DNA of 33,576 bases from an uncultured Oscillospiraceae bacterium (GCA_947626845.1 CANQTW010000028.1:1-33576); one strand, 5' to 3'. Shown: positions 7,268-16,132, counted from the first letter of the stretch. Numbers and translations are program-made. The notes: a model not told the origin generated them from the letters alone.

Positions 7268-9025
7268 ATGACAGATAAGGAAATAGAGCTGAAGCTGAAA
7301 GCCGCCATAGAGCGCACGGCCCCCGACGGGCTGGACCGGCTCCTCTCCCACATCGACACCGGGAAAGGAGACATTATCGTGGAAAAGAAAACAGTGCAGA
7401 AAAAGAGAAACCGCTGGATCGGCGCCGTGGCCGCCATCCTGGCCGTGGCCCTCATCGGCGGCCTTGGCGGGTACGTCTACACCGCCAACTACGCCGTGGC
7501 CACTACGGTGTCCCTGGACGTGAACCCCAGCATCCAGCTAAAGGTCAACCGCGCCGAGAAGATCCTCACCTGCGCCGGCCTCAACGACGAGGGTCGGGAG
7601 ATCCTCGCCTCCATGAACGGCGGGGCCGACTTGGAGGGCTCCAAGCTCAACGTGGCCGTCAACGCCATCGTGGGAGCCATCGTCCGGGCAGGCTACTTGG
7701 ACAGCCTCAGCTCCGCCATCCTCATCTCCGTGGAGGACAACAACGCCGCCCGCGGCGAGCGCCTCCAGGCTGAGCTGGTGGCCGAGGTGGACGGCGTCCT
7801 CCAGACCGCCGCCAACTCCGCCGGCGTCCTCAGCCAGTACCTGACCGTGGATGCAGGCCTTAACCAGCAGGCCCAGCAAAACAGCATCTCCGCCGGCAAG
7901 GCCGCCCTGGTCAACCAGGTGCTGGCTCTGAACGCCAGCCTGGATTTTGACAAGCTGGCCGCCCTCTCCGTGGAGGAGCTGCGGGATCTCATTAAAATCG
8001 GCGCGCCGGGTATGCCCATCGGGAGGACCGAGGCGGCCCGTATCGCCGAGGAATACGCCGGTACGTCTGTTCTTGACCGTGAAGTAGTCTTTGATGTGGA
8101 CCCGGAGCTGGACGACCCGGTGCCTCACTACGAGGTGGAGATTCGTTACGACAGAGAATATGACTACACGATCCACGCCTTCACCGGCGAGGTGTTGAGC
8201 GGTCAGGCCGACATCGTGGTCCGCACACCCTCCACGAATCCCCCCGCTCCCGATACCCACGAGCCCGGCATCACCGCCGACGAGGCATTCAACGCCGCCG
8301 CGAAGTTTTTCTCCGAAAAGCACCCAGAGCTTGTGGGCAACTTCCTGAACATCACGACGGAATACGACCGGGACGACGGCCACTACGACGTGGAGTTCTG
8401 GGTCGGCGGCTGCGAGTTTGACTACGACGTGGACGGAAAATCCGGCGATATACTCCGGGAGGAGACGGACTACCGCTGCACGCCCCCCACCGTTCTCGAC
8501 ACCACCGTCCCGGATACCGCTCCCGACACCACGCCCAAGGATACCACCCCCGCCCAGCCCGCCGACATCGGCGTTGAGGCCGCCAAGTCCGCCGCGCTGA
8601 GCCGCGCCGGGATCGCCGACGCCGCCTCCGTCACCTGGATCAAATGCCAGCGGGAGTACGATGACGGCAGGCTTGAGTACGAGATCGAGTTCTACGCCGA
8701 CAGCACCGAATACGAGATCACCGTCCTGGCCGCCGACGGTACCGTCATCAAATATGAGACGGAGAAGTCCAAATACAACACCAACCCCGGCAGCTCCGGC
8801 GGCGCCCAGACCGGCGACATCGGCGCGGACGCGGCCAAAGCCGCCGCCCTCCGGCACGCCGGCCTTTCGGAGACCCAGGTTACCCGCCTCAAGGTCGAGC
8901 GGGACCGGGATGACGGCAGGATCGAGTACGAGGTCTCCTTCAAATATAACGGCTTCGAGTATGAGTACAAGATCGACGCCGCCACCGGCGCGATCCTGGA
9001 GCACGAAAAAGATTGGGATGACTGA
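7268..9025 (+). CDS. Membrane anti-sigma factor with RsgI-like domain and four PepSY repeats
   Basis: A 585-residue protein predicted to hold the preceding sigma factor at the membrane. Residues 1-48 are a short cytoplasmic helix region. One membrane helix spans about 50-70. The outside part begins with an RsgI-like middle domain containing SLDVNPSIQLKVN. Its Asn86-Pro87 bond corresponds to the NP site at which C. thermocellum RsgI is reported to self-cleave. An Ala/Gln-rich helical segment follows. Then come four PepSY-type units at about 248-320, 335-400, 433-505 and 516-585, each ending in a pattern like YEVxF..YEYxIDAxTGxIL. A Pro/Thr/Asp linker separates units two and three. The start is ATG at 7268 with AGGAG at 7253-7257; the GTG at 7259 is too close to that site. 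Confidence 0.88.
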   Translation: MTDKEIELKLKAAIERTAPDGLDRLLSHIDTGKGDIIVEKKTVQKKRNRWIGAVAAILAVALIGGLGGYVYTANYAVATTVSLDVNPSIQLKVNRAEKILTCAGLNDEGREILASMNGGADLEGSKLNVAVNAIVGAIVRAGYLDSLSSAILISVEDNNAARGERLQAELVAEVDGVLQTAANSAGVLSQYLTVDAGLNQQAQQNSISAGKAALVNQVLALNASLDFDKLAALSVEELRDLIKIGAPGMPIGRTEAARIAEEYAGTSVLDREVVFDVDPELDDPVPHYEVEIRYDREYDYTIHAFTGEVLSGQADIVVRTPSTNPPAPDTHEPGITADEAFNAAAKFFSEKHPELVGNFLNITTEYDRDDGHYDVEFWVGGCEFDYDVDGKSGDILREETDYRCTPPTVLDTTVPDTAPDTTPKDTTPAQPADIGVEAAKSAALSRAGIADAASVTWIKCQREYDDGRLEYEIEFYADSTEYEITVLAADGTVIKYETEKSKYNTNPGSSGGAQTGDIGADAAKAAALRHAGLSETQVTRLKVERDRDDGRIEYEVSFKYNGFEYEYKIDAATGAILEHEKDWDD

Positions 9026-9610
9026 CCCCGCCTTCCCCCGGCAGGGGGGGAGGTATGAGTCCGCCATCCAGGCGGGCGGGGGTCAGCTTTTTCTCTTTTC
9101 CCGAAATGGAAAAGAGAAAAAGCTTAGCAAAAAGAGAAAAGATTTCGTTTTGGGCCTGGTGGTGAACCAGGCCCAAGCGTTTTTACGACGGTTCGGCTGC
9201 CGCGGAGGTGGGCGGGTTTGGAACCCGCCCCTACGGTTTTTCCCGCGGGCGTTCCCCATGGGCCGCCGCCCACGGCGGCCCATCGAATTACCGGCAAACC
9301 TCGTGCGTGGCAAATCCCGTTTTCCGCGCCCACCATCATGCGGGCGTTCCCCTGGGGTTCTCCACATAGGGGCCGCGGCCCCTGTGTGGCCGTTTTTAAA
9401 AGGGGATTGTCAAGGGGGAAAATCGGAATCCCCCTTGACTCGTTTTTTCTCCTCTTTGTTACTTTCTCCTCTTTTGACGAGACAAAAGAGGAGAAAGTAA
9501 GTCCCCCGCCCGCCTGTCAGGCGGGCACCCCCTCCCGCCCTATAAGGGCGGACCCCTTACAAACCCCCGCCGGGTCAAGGCATCCCCCTCCGCCCATAAG
9601 GCGGACATCC
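9026..9610. repeat. Composite hairpin repeat, copy B (before the SCP2-like gene)
   Basis: No gene is visible here. In order it holds: an arm pair AGCTTTTTCTCTTTT / AAAAGAGAAAAAGCT (about 9083-9124); a terminator at 9150-9185; GGCGGGTT/AACCCGCC (about 9208-9230); GGGCCGCC/GGCGGCCC (9260-9281); CCACATAGGGGCC/GGCCCCTGTGTGG (9362-9389); GTCAAGGGGG/CCCCCTTGAC (9409-9439); an 18-bp stem (9459-9476 with 9483-9500); GCCCGCCTG/CAGGCGGGC (about 9507-9526); CCGCCCTATAAGGGCGG (9535-9551); and the tail CCCCGCCGGGTCAAGGC (about 9565-9581). It matches copy A in order and orientation over its 3' half. Several arms differ in sequence but stay paired. Confidence 0.85.
9150..9185 (+). terminator. Intrinsic terminator after the anti-sigma gene
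   Basis: A perfect 10-bp stem TTGGGCCTGG / CCAGGCCCAA (9150-9159 and 9167-9176) with a 7-base loop, followed by AGCG and TTTTT. It lies about 125 bases after the anti-sigma stop, within repeat copy B. Confidence 0.75.
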
Positions 9611-9632
9611 TTATAAAATAGCCTCCCGCCTC

Positions 9633-9661
9633 TTGCAATCATCCCCTCCCCGTAGTATAAT
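9633..9661 (+). promoter_or_regulatory. Promoter for the SCP2-like / aminotransferase genes
   Basis: TTGCAA (9633-9638), a 17-base spacer and perfect TATAAT (9656-9661), followed by AAGGAGG at 9684-9690 and ATG at 9699. No strong terminator is seen before pyrC, so this promoter may also feed the pyrimidine operon. Confidence 0.8.
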
Positions 9662-9698
9662 AGTTTTGTCTATGCGAATTTACAAGGAGGCGGCCTTT

Positions 9699-10460
9699 AT
9701 GGATGAACGGACTCTGGCGTTTATCAATCTCCACGCGGTCCTGGGCGGGCTCGCGAAGCTCTGCGAGCTTGACCCGGAGTGCAAAGCTCTCATCGAGGGC
9801 AAAACCATTTCCATCGGCATTTCCGTCAAGGACGGCCCGGAGGGGACGATCCGCTTTGAAAACGGCGTCTGCACCGTGACCCCCGGCGTTGACAAGTGCG
9901 ATATCAAGCTGCCCTTTGGCTCCTGCAAAAAATTCAACGGCCTCATCGACGGCACCGTCACCCCCATCCCCTCCAAGGGCTTCACAAAAATCGGCTTCCT
10001 GCTGAAGGAATTTACAAAGCTCACGGACAAGCTCACCGCCTACCTCCGTCCGGCGGAGGGCGCCCTGGACGACCCGGAGTTTTTCAGGATCAGCACCACC
10101 ATCATGTTCCACCTCATTCTGGAGGCCATTGCCCAGATTGGGAACGTGGACAAGGTGGGCAGGGCCAGCGCCTCCTACATCGTGGACGGCGACGTGCGCT
10201 TGGCCATCGAGGGCGGTCCGGAGGGGTACATTCACGCCCGGAACCACGTCCTCACCGCCGTCCACGCCGCGGACGGCTCCCTGGGCCGCCCCATGAGCTA
10301 CATGGTGTTTACCTCCATGGAAAACGCCCGCGACCTCTTCGACGGCAAGGTCAACGGCGTGGTGTGCGTCGGGCAGGGCAAGGTCCGCATGGGCGGCATG
10401 ATCTCCATGGTGGACAATGTGAACAGGATTCTGGACCGCGTGTCCATGTATCTGGCGTGA
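9699..10460 (+). CDS. SCP2-like lipid-binding-fold protein, function unknown
   Basis: A 253-residue soluble protein with no signal peptide or membrane helix. The N-terminal half has the look of an SCP2 (sterol carrier) domain: ISIGISVKDGPEGTIRFENG strands, then DIKLPFGSCKKFNGLIDGT and a PIPSKG turn. The second half is not recognised. The family assignment rests on pattern only and is tentative. The start is ATG at 9699 with AAGGAGG eight bases upstream; an in-frame TTG at 9633 is inside the promoter. It ends nine bases before a class III aminotransferase gene, so the two probably act together, perhaps on an acyl or amine metabolite. That link is inference. Confidence 0.55.
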   Translation: MDERTLAFINLHAVLGGLAKLCELDPECKALIEGKTISIGISVKDGPEGTIRFENGVCTVTPGVDKCDIKLPFGSCKKFNGLIDGTVTPIPSKGFTKIGFLLKEFTKLTDKLTAYLRPAEGALDDPEFFRISTTIMFHLILEAIAQIGNVDKVGRASASYIVDGDVRLAIEGGPEGYIHARNHVLTAVHAADGSLGRPMSYMVFTSMENARDLFDGKVNGVVCVGQGKVRMGGMISMVDNVNRILDRVSMYLA

Positions 10461-10469
10461 GGTGAGCAT

Positions 10470-11720
10470 ATGAGAAAAGTATACGAATATCCCAAGTCCC
10501 GCGCCGCCTTTGAGCGGGCCTGCAAGCTGATCCCCTCCGGCATCTACGGCCACCAGGGCCCCGCCGAGGGCTGTTATATCCCCGTGGAGGCGTTTCCGCT
10601 CTACTCCTCCCGCGCCCAGGGCAGTTATCTCTGGGACCTGGACGGCAACAAGTTCATCGACTACATGTGCGCCTACGGCCCCAACGTCCTGGGCTACAAC
10701 GACCCGGACGTGGACGAGGCCGCGGCAAAGCAGCGGGCCATCTCCGACTGCACCACCCTGCCCAACCCCGTGATGATCGACTTTGCCGACCTGCTGGTGG
10801 AGACCGTGGACTGCGCCGACTGGGCCTTCTTCGCCAAGAACGGCAACGACGTGACCACCTGCGCCGTGATGACCGCCCGCGCCTACACCCACCGCAAGAA
10901 GATCGTCTTTTTCAAGGGCTACTACCACGGCGTCTCCCCCTGGACCCAGAAGATCGACTACGCCGGCATCCTGGAGGAGGACGTGGCCAACAACCTCTAC
11001 GTCACCTGGAACAACTTCGACGAGCTTTCCGAGGTCTTTGAGCAGAACAAAGGGGAGATCGCCTGCGTCATCGCCCAGCCCTACATGCACGGCAACTTCG
11101 CCGACAACGAGCTGCCCCTCCCCGGCTTCTGGCAGCGCGTCCGCAAGCTCTGCGACGACACGGGCACGGTGCTGATCGTGGACGATGTGCGGGCCGGCTT
11201 CCGTCTGGATATCGCCGGCAGCGACCACTATTTCGGCTTCAAGGCGGACCTCATCTGCTTCTGCAAGGCCCTGGCCAACGGCTACAACGTCTCGGCCCTG
11301 TGCGGGCGGGATTTCCTGAAAAATTCTGTCTCCTCCCTGAGCTTCACCGGCTCCTACTGGATGAGCGCCGTCCCCTTCGCCGCCGGCATCGCCTGCATCC
11401 AGAAGATGAAGCGCCTCAACTGCCCGCAGCTCCTCATCGACCAGGGGACGAAGCTGAAAAACGGCCTTATCCACACGGCGTTGAAGTACGGCTACGACCT
11501 GCACGTCTCCGGCGTGCCCAGCCTCTTCTATCTGCGCATCGCCGATGACCCGTCGCTGATGCTCCATCAGGAGTGGATCGCCGAGTGCGTCAAGCGCGGC
11601 GTGTTCTTCACCAACCACCACAACCACTTCATCAACGCCAGCCTCACCGACGAGGACATCGAGGACACCCTGGAGATCGCCGACGAGGCCTTCAGCGTGG
11701 TGAAGGATCGCCACAGCTGA
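10470..11720 (+). CDS. Class III PLP-dependent aminotransferase (glutamate-1-semialdehyde aminomutase-like)
   Basis: A 416-residue fold-type I PLP enzyme. Features seen are the N-terminal PSGIYGHQG region, DLDGNKFIDYMCAYGPNVLG (the typical class III entry block), the VLIVDDVRAGFR segment with the cofactor-binding Asp, and FCKALANG with Lys266 as the expected Schiff-base lysine. It resembles glutamate-1-semialdehyde aminomutase and related transaminases, but no haem genes are nearby and the substrate is unknown. It is coupled to the SCP2-like gene (nine bases apart, weak GAGGTGAG site). Its stop is 84 bases before pyrC. Confidence 0.85.
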   Translation: MRKVYEYPKSRAAFERACKLIPSGIYGHQGPAEGCYIPVEAFPLYSSRAQGSYLWDLDGNKFIDYMCAYGPNVLGYNDPDVDEAAAKQRAISDCTTLPNPVMIDFADLLVETVDCADWAFFAKNGNDVTTCAVMTARAYTHRKKIVFFKGYYHGVSPWTQKIDYAGILEEDVANNLYVTWNNFDELSEVFEQNKGEIACVIAQPYMHGNFADNELPLPGFWQRVRKLCDDTGTVLIVDDVRAGFRLDIAGSDHYFGFKADLICFCKALANGYNVSALCGRDFLKNSVSSLSFTGSYWMSAVPFAAGIACIQKMKRLNCPQLLIDQGTKLKNGLIHTALKYGYDLHVSGVPSLFYLRIADDPSLMLHQEWIAECVKRGVFFTNHHNHFINASLTDEDIEDTLEIADEAFSVVKDRHS

Positions 11721-11741
11721 GACTGTCGAAAAAGCCCTGGC

Positions 11742-11763
11742 GGGCCGCCGCCAACGGCGGCCC
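11742..11763. repeat. GGGCCGCC-N6-GGCGGCCC palindrome
   Basis: An 8-bp perfect stem with the loop GCCAAC between the aminotransferase and pyrC. The same 22-base architecture recurs at 3029, 9260, 20623 and 20761. There is no T-run, so it is not a classical terminator. Confidence 0.85.
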
Positions 11764-11804
11764 CAACGCACCGTCCCCCATAGGCTTAACACAAGGGAGG
11801 CCCT

Positions 11805-13082
11805 ATGAAATACCTTCTCAAGAACCTCAACGTCTTTTTGGACAACGCCCTTCAACCGGCGGACATATTGATCACGGATGGCATCGTTGCCGCCATAGGC
11901 CAAAATCTTTTGGCCGGCGGTGACGTTGCCGTTTTTGATTTTCACGGGGCCGCGGCCCTGCCTGGGCTCATCGACCCCCACGTCCATCTGCGGGAGCCGG
12001 GATTCGCGTACAAGGAGACCGTCCGCACCGGCACCCTGGCGGCGGCGCGGGGCGGATATACGGCGATATGCTCCATGCCCAACCTGAAACCCGTGCCGGA
12101 CACCCTGTCCGCCCTGCGGGAGCAGCTGGACATCCTCTCCCGTGACGCCGCCGTCACCGTGCGCCCCTACGGGGCCATCACCCGCGGCGAGGCCGGCGCG
12201 GCGCTCTCCGATATGGACGCCCTGGCCCCTTGGGTGGCCGGCTTTTCCGATGACGGCAGGGGCGTACAGTCCGAGGCGCTGATGCGCGCCGCCATGGAGC
12301 GGGCAAAGGCCCTGGGCCTGCCCATCGTGGCCCACGCCGAGGACGAGCGCCTTCTCCAAAAGGGCTGGGCCGTCCACGACGGGGCCTACGCCCGCGCCCA
12401 CGGCCTCACCGGCAACGACCCGGAGAGCGAGTGGCGCCAGGTGGAGCGGGACCTTGATCTCGTCCGGGAGACGGGGTGCGCCTACCACGTCTGCCACGTC
12501 TCCACCAGGGAGACAGTGGCCCTTGTGCGCCTGGCCAAATTCGAGGGCCTGGACGTAAGCTGTGAGACCGGCCCCCACTACCTGACCCTGACGGACGGGG
12601 AGCTGCGGGATGACGGGCGCTTCAAAATGAACCCGCCCATCCGCTCCGCGGAGGACCGGGACGCCCTCATTGAGGGCCTGTGCGACGGGACGGTGGACAT
12701 GATCGCCACCGACCACGCCCCCCATGCGGCCCAGGAAAAGGCCGGGGGCCTTGCCCACAGCCTCAACGGCGTCGTGGGCCTGGAGTGCGCCTTTCCGGTG
12801 CTGTATACCCGGCTCGTGCGGCGCGGCGTCACCTCCCTGGCGAGGCTGGTGGAGCTGATGAGCGCCGCGCCGGCCCGCCGCTTCCGCCTCCCCGGCGGCA
12901 AGATCGCGCCGGGAGAACCGGCCAACATCGCCGTCTTCGATCTGGAGCGTGAATTTGAGATCGACCCCGACGAGTTCCTCAGTATGGGCAGGGCCACGCC
13001 CTTCGCCGGCTGGCGGGTCTTCGGAAAATGCCTGATGACCCTCTCGGAGGGCAGGATCGCGTGGAGGGATGAACATGTTTGA
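11805..13082 (+). CDS. pyrC: Dihydroorotase
   Basis: Class I dihydroorotase, the zinc amidohydrolase that cyclises N-carbamoyl-L-aspartate to dihydroorotate in de novo pyrimidine synthesis. Its 425 residues are normal for the class. Seen are the metal-binding DPHVHLREPG near residue 57, SMPNLKPVPD, the two later histidine sites (VAHAEDERL and CHVSTRE), and ATDHAPH with the catalytic aspartate. AGGGAGG precedes ATG 11805. It is the first gene of a tightly packed operon running through pyrI. Its last codons overlap the start of pyrK by eight bases. I see no PyrR-type attenuator or separate promoter in the 84 bases upstream. Confidence 0.96.
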   Translation: MKYLLKNLNVFLDNALQPADILITDGIVAAIGQNLLAGGDVAVFDFHGAAALPGLIDPHVHLREPGFAYKETVRTGTLAAARGGYTAICSMPNLKPVPDTLSALREQLDILSRDAAVTVRPYGAITRGEAGAALSDMDALAPWVAGFSDDGRGVQSEALMRAAMERAKALGLPIVAHAEDERLLQKGWAVHDGAYARAHGLTGNDPESEWRQVERDLDLVRETGCAYHVCHVSTRETVALVRLAKFEGLDVSCETGPHYLTLTDGELRDDGRFKMNPPIRSAEDRDALIEGLCDGTVDMIATDHAPHAAQEKAGGLAHSLNGVVGLECAFPVLYTRLVRRGVTSLARLVELMSAAPARRFRLPGGKIAPGEPANIAVFDLEREFEIDPDEFLSMGRATPFAGWRVFGKCLMTLSEGRIAWRDEHV

Positions 13083-13800
13083 TACGTCTTTTGAGATACT
13101 TTCCAACAAAAAAATCGCCCAAAACACCTGGGAAATCGTCCTGCGGGGGGACACCCGCGGCATCGCGCCGGGGCAGTTCGTCAACCTGAGGCTGGAGGGC
13201 TTCTACCTCCGACGGCCCCTCTCCGTGTGCGATTTCAACGACGGGACCCTGACCCTCATCTACAAGGTGGTGGGCCGCGGCACCGAGGCCCTGGCGGCGC
13301 TCCCCGCGGGGACGGCGCTGGACGTCCTCACCGGTCTTGGCAACGGCTACGACACCTCCGTATCTGGCCCCCGGCCCCTGCTCATCGGCGGCGGCGCGGG
13401 CGTCCCGCCCCTGTACGCCCTGGCAAAGGCGCTGATCCGAGAGGGCAAGACGCCCGCCGTCATCCTGGGCTTCAACAGCGCCGGCGAGGTCTTTTACGAG
13501 GAGGAATTTCGCGCCCTGGGGACGGACCCCACCGTCACCACCGCCGACGGCTCCTACGGCGTCAAGGGCTTCGTCACCGACGCCATGGAGCTGGACTACA
13601 CCTACTTCTACACCTGCGGTCCGGAGCCCATGCTCAGGGCGGTCTACGCTAAGTCCGTCACCTCCGGGCAGTTCTCCCTGGAGGAGCGGATGGGGTGCGG
13701 CTTCGGGGCCTGCATGGGCTGTACCTGCAAGACAAAAACCGGCCACAAGCGCGTCTGCAAGGACGGACCGGTACTGACAAAGGAGGAGCTTCCATGGTAA
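13075..13800 (+). CDS. pyrK: Dihydroorotate dehydrogenase electron transfer subunit
   Basis: PyrK carries electrons from PyrD to NAD+ through FAD and a 2Fe-2S cluster. The 241 residues include the FAD motif YLRRPLSVCDF, the nucleotide-binding GGGAGVPPLYALAK, and a C-terminal cysteine set CGFGACMGCTCKTKTGHKRVC for the iron-sulfur cluster. I start at ATG 13075, six bases after GGAGGG; the in-frame ATG at 13069 touches that site. It overlaps pyrC by eight bases and pyrD by seven, so translation is probably coupled throughout. Confidence 0.95.
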   Translation: MFDTSFEILSNKKIAQNTWEIVLRGDTRGIAPGQFVNLRLEGFYLRRPLSVCDFNDGTLTLIYKVVGRGTEALAALPAGTALDVLTGLGNGYDTSVSGPRPLLIGGGAGVPPLYALAKALIREGKTPAVILGFNSAGEVFYEEEFRALGTDPTVTTADGSYGVKGFVTDAMELDYTYFYTCGPEPMLRAVYAKSVTSGQFSLEERMGCGFGACMGCTCKTKTGHKRVCKDGPVLTKEELPW

Positions 13801-14711
13801 ATACACAGGTGACCCTCTCCGGCCTTGTCCTCTCCAACCCCGTCATCCCCGCCAGCGGGACCTTCGGGTATGGGTATGAGTTCGCGCAGGCTTACGACAT
13901 CAACTGCCTGGGCTCCTTCTCCTTTAAGGGCACCACCCGCCAGCCCCGCTTCGGCAACGAGCCGCCCAGGATCGCGGAGACGGCCTCCGGGATGCTCAAC
14001 GCCGTGGGCCTTCAAAACCCCGGCATCGACAGGGTGATCAGCGAGGAGCTGCCAAAGCTCCGGCGGGTCTTTCATAAGCCCGTGGTGGCCAACATCTCCG
14101 GCTTTTCCGTGGACGAGTACGCCGAATGCTGCGCGAGGATCGACAGGGAGGAGCAGGTGGGCCTCATCGAGGTCAACATCTCCTGCCCCAACGTCCACTG
14201 CGGCGGCATGAGCTTCGGGACCTCTCCGGAGTCGGCGGCGGAGGTCACCCGCGCCGTGAAGGCGGTGACCACAAAGCCCGTCTACATGAAGCTGTCCCCC
14301 AACGTCACCGACATCGCCGCCATCGCCAAGGCCTGCGAGGACGCCGGGGCCGACGGCATCAGCCTTATCAACACCCTGCTGGGGATGCGCATCGACCTGA
14401 AAAAGCGCCGCCCCCTCCTGGGCAACACCACCGGGGGCCTGTCCGGCCCCGCCGTGTTCCCGGTGGCCCTCAGAATGGTCTGGCAGGTCTATGAGGCCGT
14501 GAACATCCCCATCATCGGCATGGGCGGCGTGGCCAGCGCCGAGGACGTCATCGAGATGATGCTGGCCGGCGCCACGGCGGTGGAGGTAGGCGCGGCCAAT
14601 TTAGTGGACCCCTTCGCCTCAAAGAAGATCGTAGACGGTCTGCCCCAGGCCATGGAGCGGCTGCATATAGAAAATTTAAGCGACATCATAGGAGGAGCGC
14701 ATCATGGGTAA
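13794..14711 (+). CDS. pyrD: Dihydroorotate dehydrogenase, class 1B catalytic subunit
   Basis: Oxidises dihydroorotate to orotate with FMN; class 1B enzymes are NAD-dependent and need PyrK, encoded directly upstream. The 305 residues begin [11 protein letters not shown]. They include [12 protein letters not shown], the substrate-binding NAVGLQNPG, the active-site [11 protein letters not shown] with the class 1 catalytic cysteine, and the FMN-phosphate region [13 protein letters not shown]. The start is ATG at 13794 with AGGAGG seven bases upstream. A longer open frame continuing to 13695 lies inside pyrK and has no ribosome site. It overlaps pyrF by eight bases. Confidence 0.95.
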   Translation: MVNTQVTLSGLVLSNPVIPASGTFGYGYEFAQAYDINCLGSFSFKGTTRQPRFGNEPPRIAETASGMLNAVGLQNPGIDRVISEELPKLRRVFHKPVVANISGFSVDEYAECCARIDREEQVGLIEVNISCPNVHCGGMSFGTSPESAAEVTRAVKAVTTKPVYMKLSPNVTDIAAIAKACEDAGADGISLINTLLGMRIDLKKRRPLLGNTTGGLSGPAVFPVALRMVWQVYEAVNIPIIGMGGVASAEDVIEMMLAGATAVEVGAANLVDPFASKKIVDGLPQAMERLHIENLSDIIGGAHHG

Positions 14712-15402
14712 GGACGTAATCGTGGCGTGCGATTTTGCAAGCGCGAAGCAGACATTTGACTTTCTGGACCGCTTCGGCGCCGCGCGGCCCTTTGTGAAGA
14801 TCGGCATGGAGCTCTACTACGCCGAGGGGCCGGATATCGTACGGAAGATCAAGGAGCGGGGGCACAGGATCTTTCTGGACCTGAAGCTCCACGACATCCC
14901 CAACACCGTGAAAAAGGCCATGGCGGTGCTGTCAAGGCTGGACGTGGACATGACCAACCTCCACGCCGGCGGGGGCATTGAGATGATGAAATACGCCGTA
15001 GAGGGCTTGACCCGCCCCGACGGCAGCCGGCCCCTGCTCATCGCCGTGACCATGCTGACCAGCATCTCCGAGGCCGTGATGACAGGCGAGCTGGGCATTT
15101 CCGGCCAGCTCCCCGACACGGTGATCCGCTACGCCAAAAACGCCGCCTCCGCCGGCCTGGACGGCGTGGTCTGCTCCCCCTTAGAGGCGCGGATCGTCCA
15201 TGAAAACTGCGGCGCGGGCTTTGTCACCGTCACCCCCGGCGTCCGCTTCGCCGACGGGGACACGGGGGATCAGAAGCGGGTCATGACCCCCGCAGAGGCG
15301 AAACGGATTGGCTCGGACTACATCGTGGTGGGCCGGCCCATCACCGCCGCCCCCGACCCGGAGGAGGCGTACCTGCGCTGCGTGCGGGAGTTTGTGGACT
15401 GA
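14704..15402 (+). CDS. pyrF: Orotidine 5'-phosphate decarboxylase
   Basis: Converts OMP to UMP, the last step of the pathway. The 232 residues are typical of the short bacterial form. The catalytic [10 protein letters not shown] (the charged Asp-x-Lys-x-x-Asp network) is present, followed by the late phosphate-binding VTPGVRF and [15 protein letters not shown] precedes ATG 14704 inside the pyrD end. The stop TGA shares its last base with the ATG of the HAD gene. Confidence 0.96.
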   Translation: MGKDVIVACDFASAKQTFDFLDRFGAARPFVKIGMELYYAEGPDIVRKIKERGHRIFLDLKLHDIPNTVKKAMAVLSRLDVDMTNLHAGGGIEMMKYAVEGLTRPDGSRPLLIAVTMLTSISEAVMTGELGISGQLPDTVIRYAKNAASAGLDGVVCSPLEARIVHENCGAGFVTVTPGVRFADGDTGDQKRVMTPAEAKRIGSDYIVVGRPITAAPDPEEAYLRCVREFVD

Positions 15403-16049
15403 TGGGCACAGACTACGCCCTTTTCGACCTGGACGGCACCCTCACCGACCCCAAGGTGGGCATCACCCGCTCCGCCGCCCACGCCCTCCGGCATTTCGGC
15501 ATCGAGGCCGATCCGGAGGACCTGACCTGCTTCATCGGCCCGCCCCTTATCGAGACCTTTTCGGAGCGTTTCGGCCTGACGGAGGCCCAGCTGCCCACGG
15601 CGGTCAGCAAGTTCCGGGAATATTTCGAGCCAAAGGGCTGGCTGGAGAACACCCCCTATCCCGGCATCGAAAAGACGCTGGAGCGCCTGCAAAGGGCCGG
15701 GATCAAGCTGATTTTGGCCACCTCCAAGCCGGAGGCCTTCGCCCTTCGGATCATGGAGCGCTTCGACCTGGCCCGCTATTTCACCCTCCTTTGCGGCGCG
15801 CCCATGGACGAGAAAAAGGCGTTCAAGGCCGCCGTGGTGGCGAGGGCCATCGAGGAGGCCGGCCTTACGGACCTGTCCCGCGCCCTGATGGTGGGGGACC
15901 GCCGCCATGACGTGGAGGGCGCGCGCCAAAACGGCCTTGACACCGTGGGCGTCCTCTGGGGCTACGGCACAAGGGAGGAGCTGACGGCGGCGGGCGCGAA
16001 GTACCTGGCGGAAGATTTGGCGCAGATGGAAGAAATCCTTTTACGATGA
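15402..16049 (+). CDS. HAD-superfamily phosphatase (phosphoglycolate phosphatase-like)
   Basis: A 215-residue HAD hydrolase with motif I DLDGTLTDP (nucleophile Asp10 by position), motif II ATSKPEA, a lysine in DEKKAFKA, and motif IV VGDRRHDVEGA. The helical cap between motifs I and II is of the phosphoglycolate phosphatase/5'-nucleotidase type. It starts on the last base of the pyrF stop (TGATG), so it belongs to the pyr operon. A role on a nucleotide monophosphate or in clearing a phosphorylated by-product is plausible but not shown by sequence. Confidence 0.88.
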   Translation: MGTDYALFDLDGTLTDPKVGITRSAAHALRHFGIEADPEDLTCFIGPPLIETFSERFGLTEAQLPTAVSKFREYFEPKGWLENTPYPGIEKTLERLQRAGIKLILATSKPEAFALRIMERFDLARYFTLLCGAPMDEKKAFKAAVVARAIEEAGLTDLSRALMVGDRRHDVEGARQNGLDTVGVLWGYGTREELTAAGAKYLAEDLAQMEEILLR

Positions 16050-16132
16050 CCGCAATTCAGCCAAGACAACAGAGTAGTTACGTTGAGACGGTAACTCGCT
16101 TCAACGGGGCATTGTTGGAAGGAGAATGGCGC
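16050..16132 (+). other. Possible RNA structure before the small gene
   Basis: Two short palindromes share bases: AGTTAC/GTAACT, and GTTGAG/CTTCAAC overlapping it, so they could form only one at a time. They sit just before the ribosome site at 16119-16124. A role in translation or attenuation is speculative. Confidence 0.25.

Noticed and set aside
7538..9067. Minus-strand open frame of 509 codons opposite the anti-sigma gene
   Set aside because: Composition is Gly/Val/Asp-rich with no domain pattern; the plus-strand frame has TM, RsgI and PepSY features and a good start.
11721..11804. PyrR-type attenuator before pyrC
   Set aside because: Only a GGGCCGCC/GGCGGCCC palindrome is present; there is no T-run terminator or alternative antiterminator pairing.
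9639..13184. Minus-strand open frame of 1181 codons
   Set aside because: It lies entirely opposite the SCP2-like, aminotransferase and pyrC genes, is low-complexity Gly/Val/His/Ala-rich, has no ribosome site, and is explained by GC-rich codon use of the sense genes.
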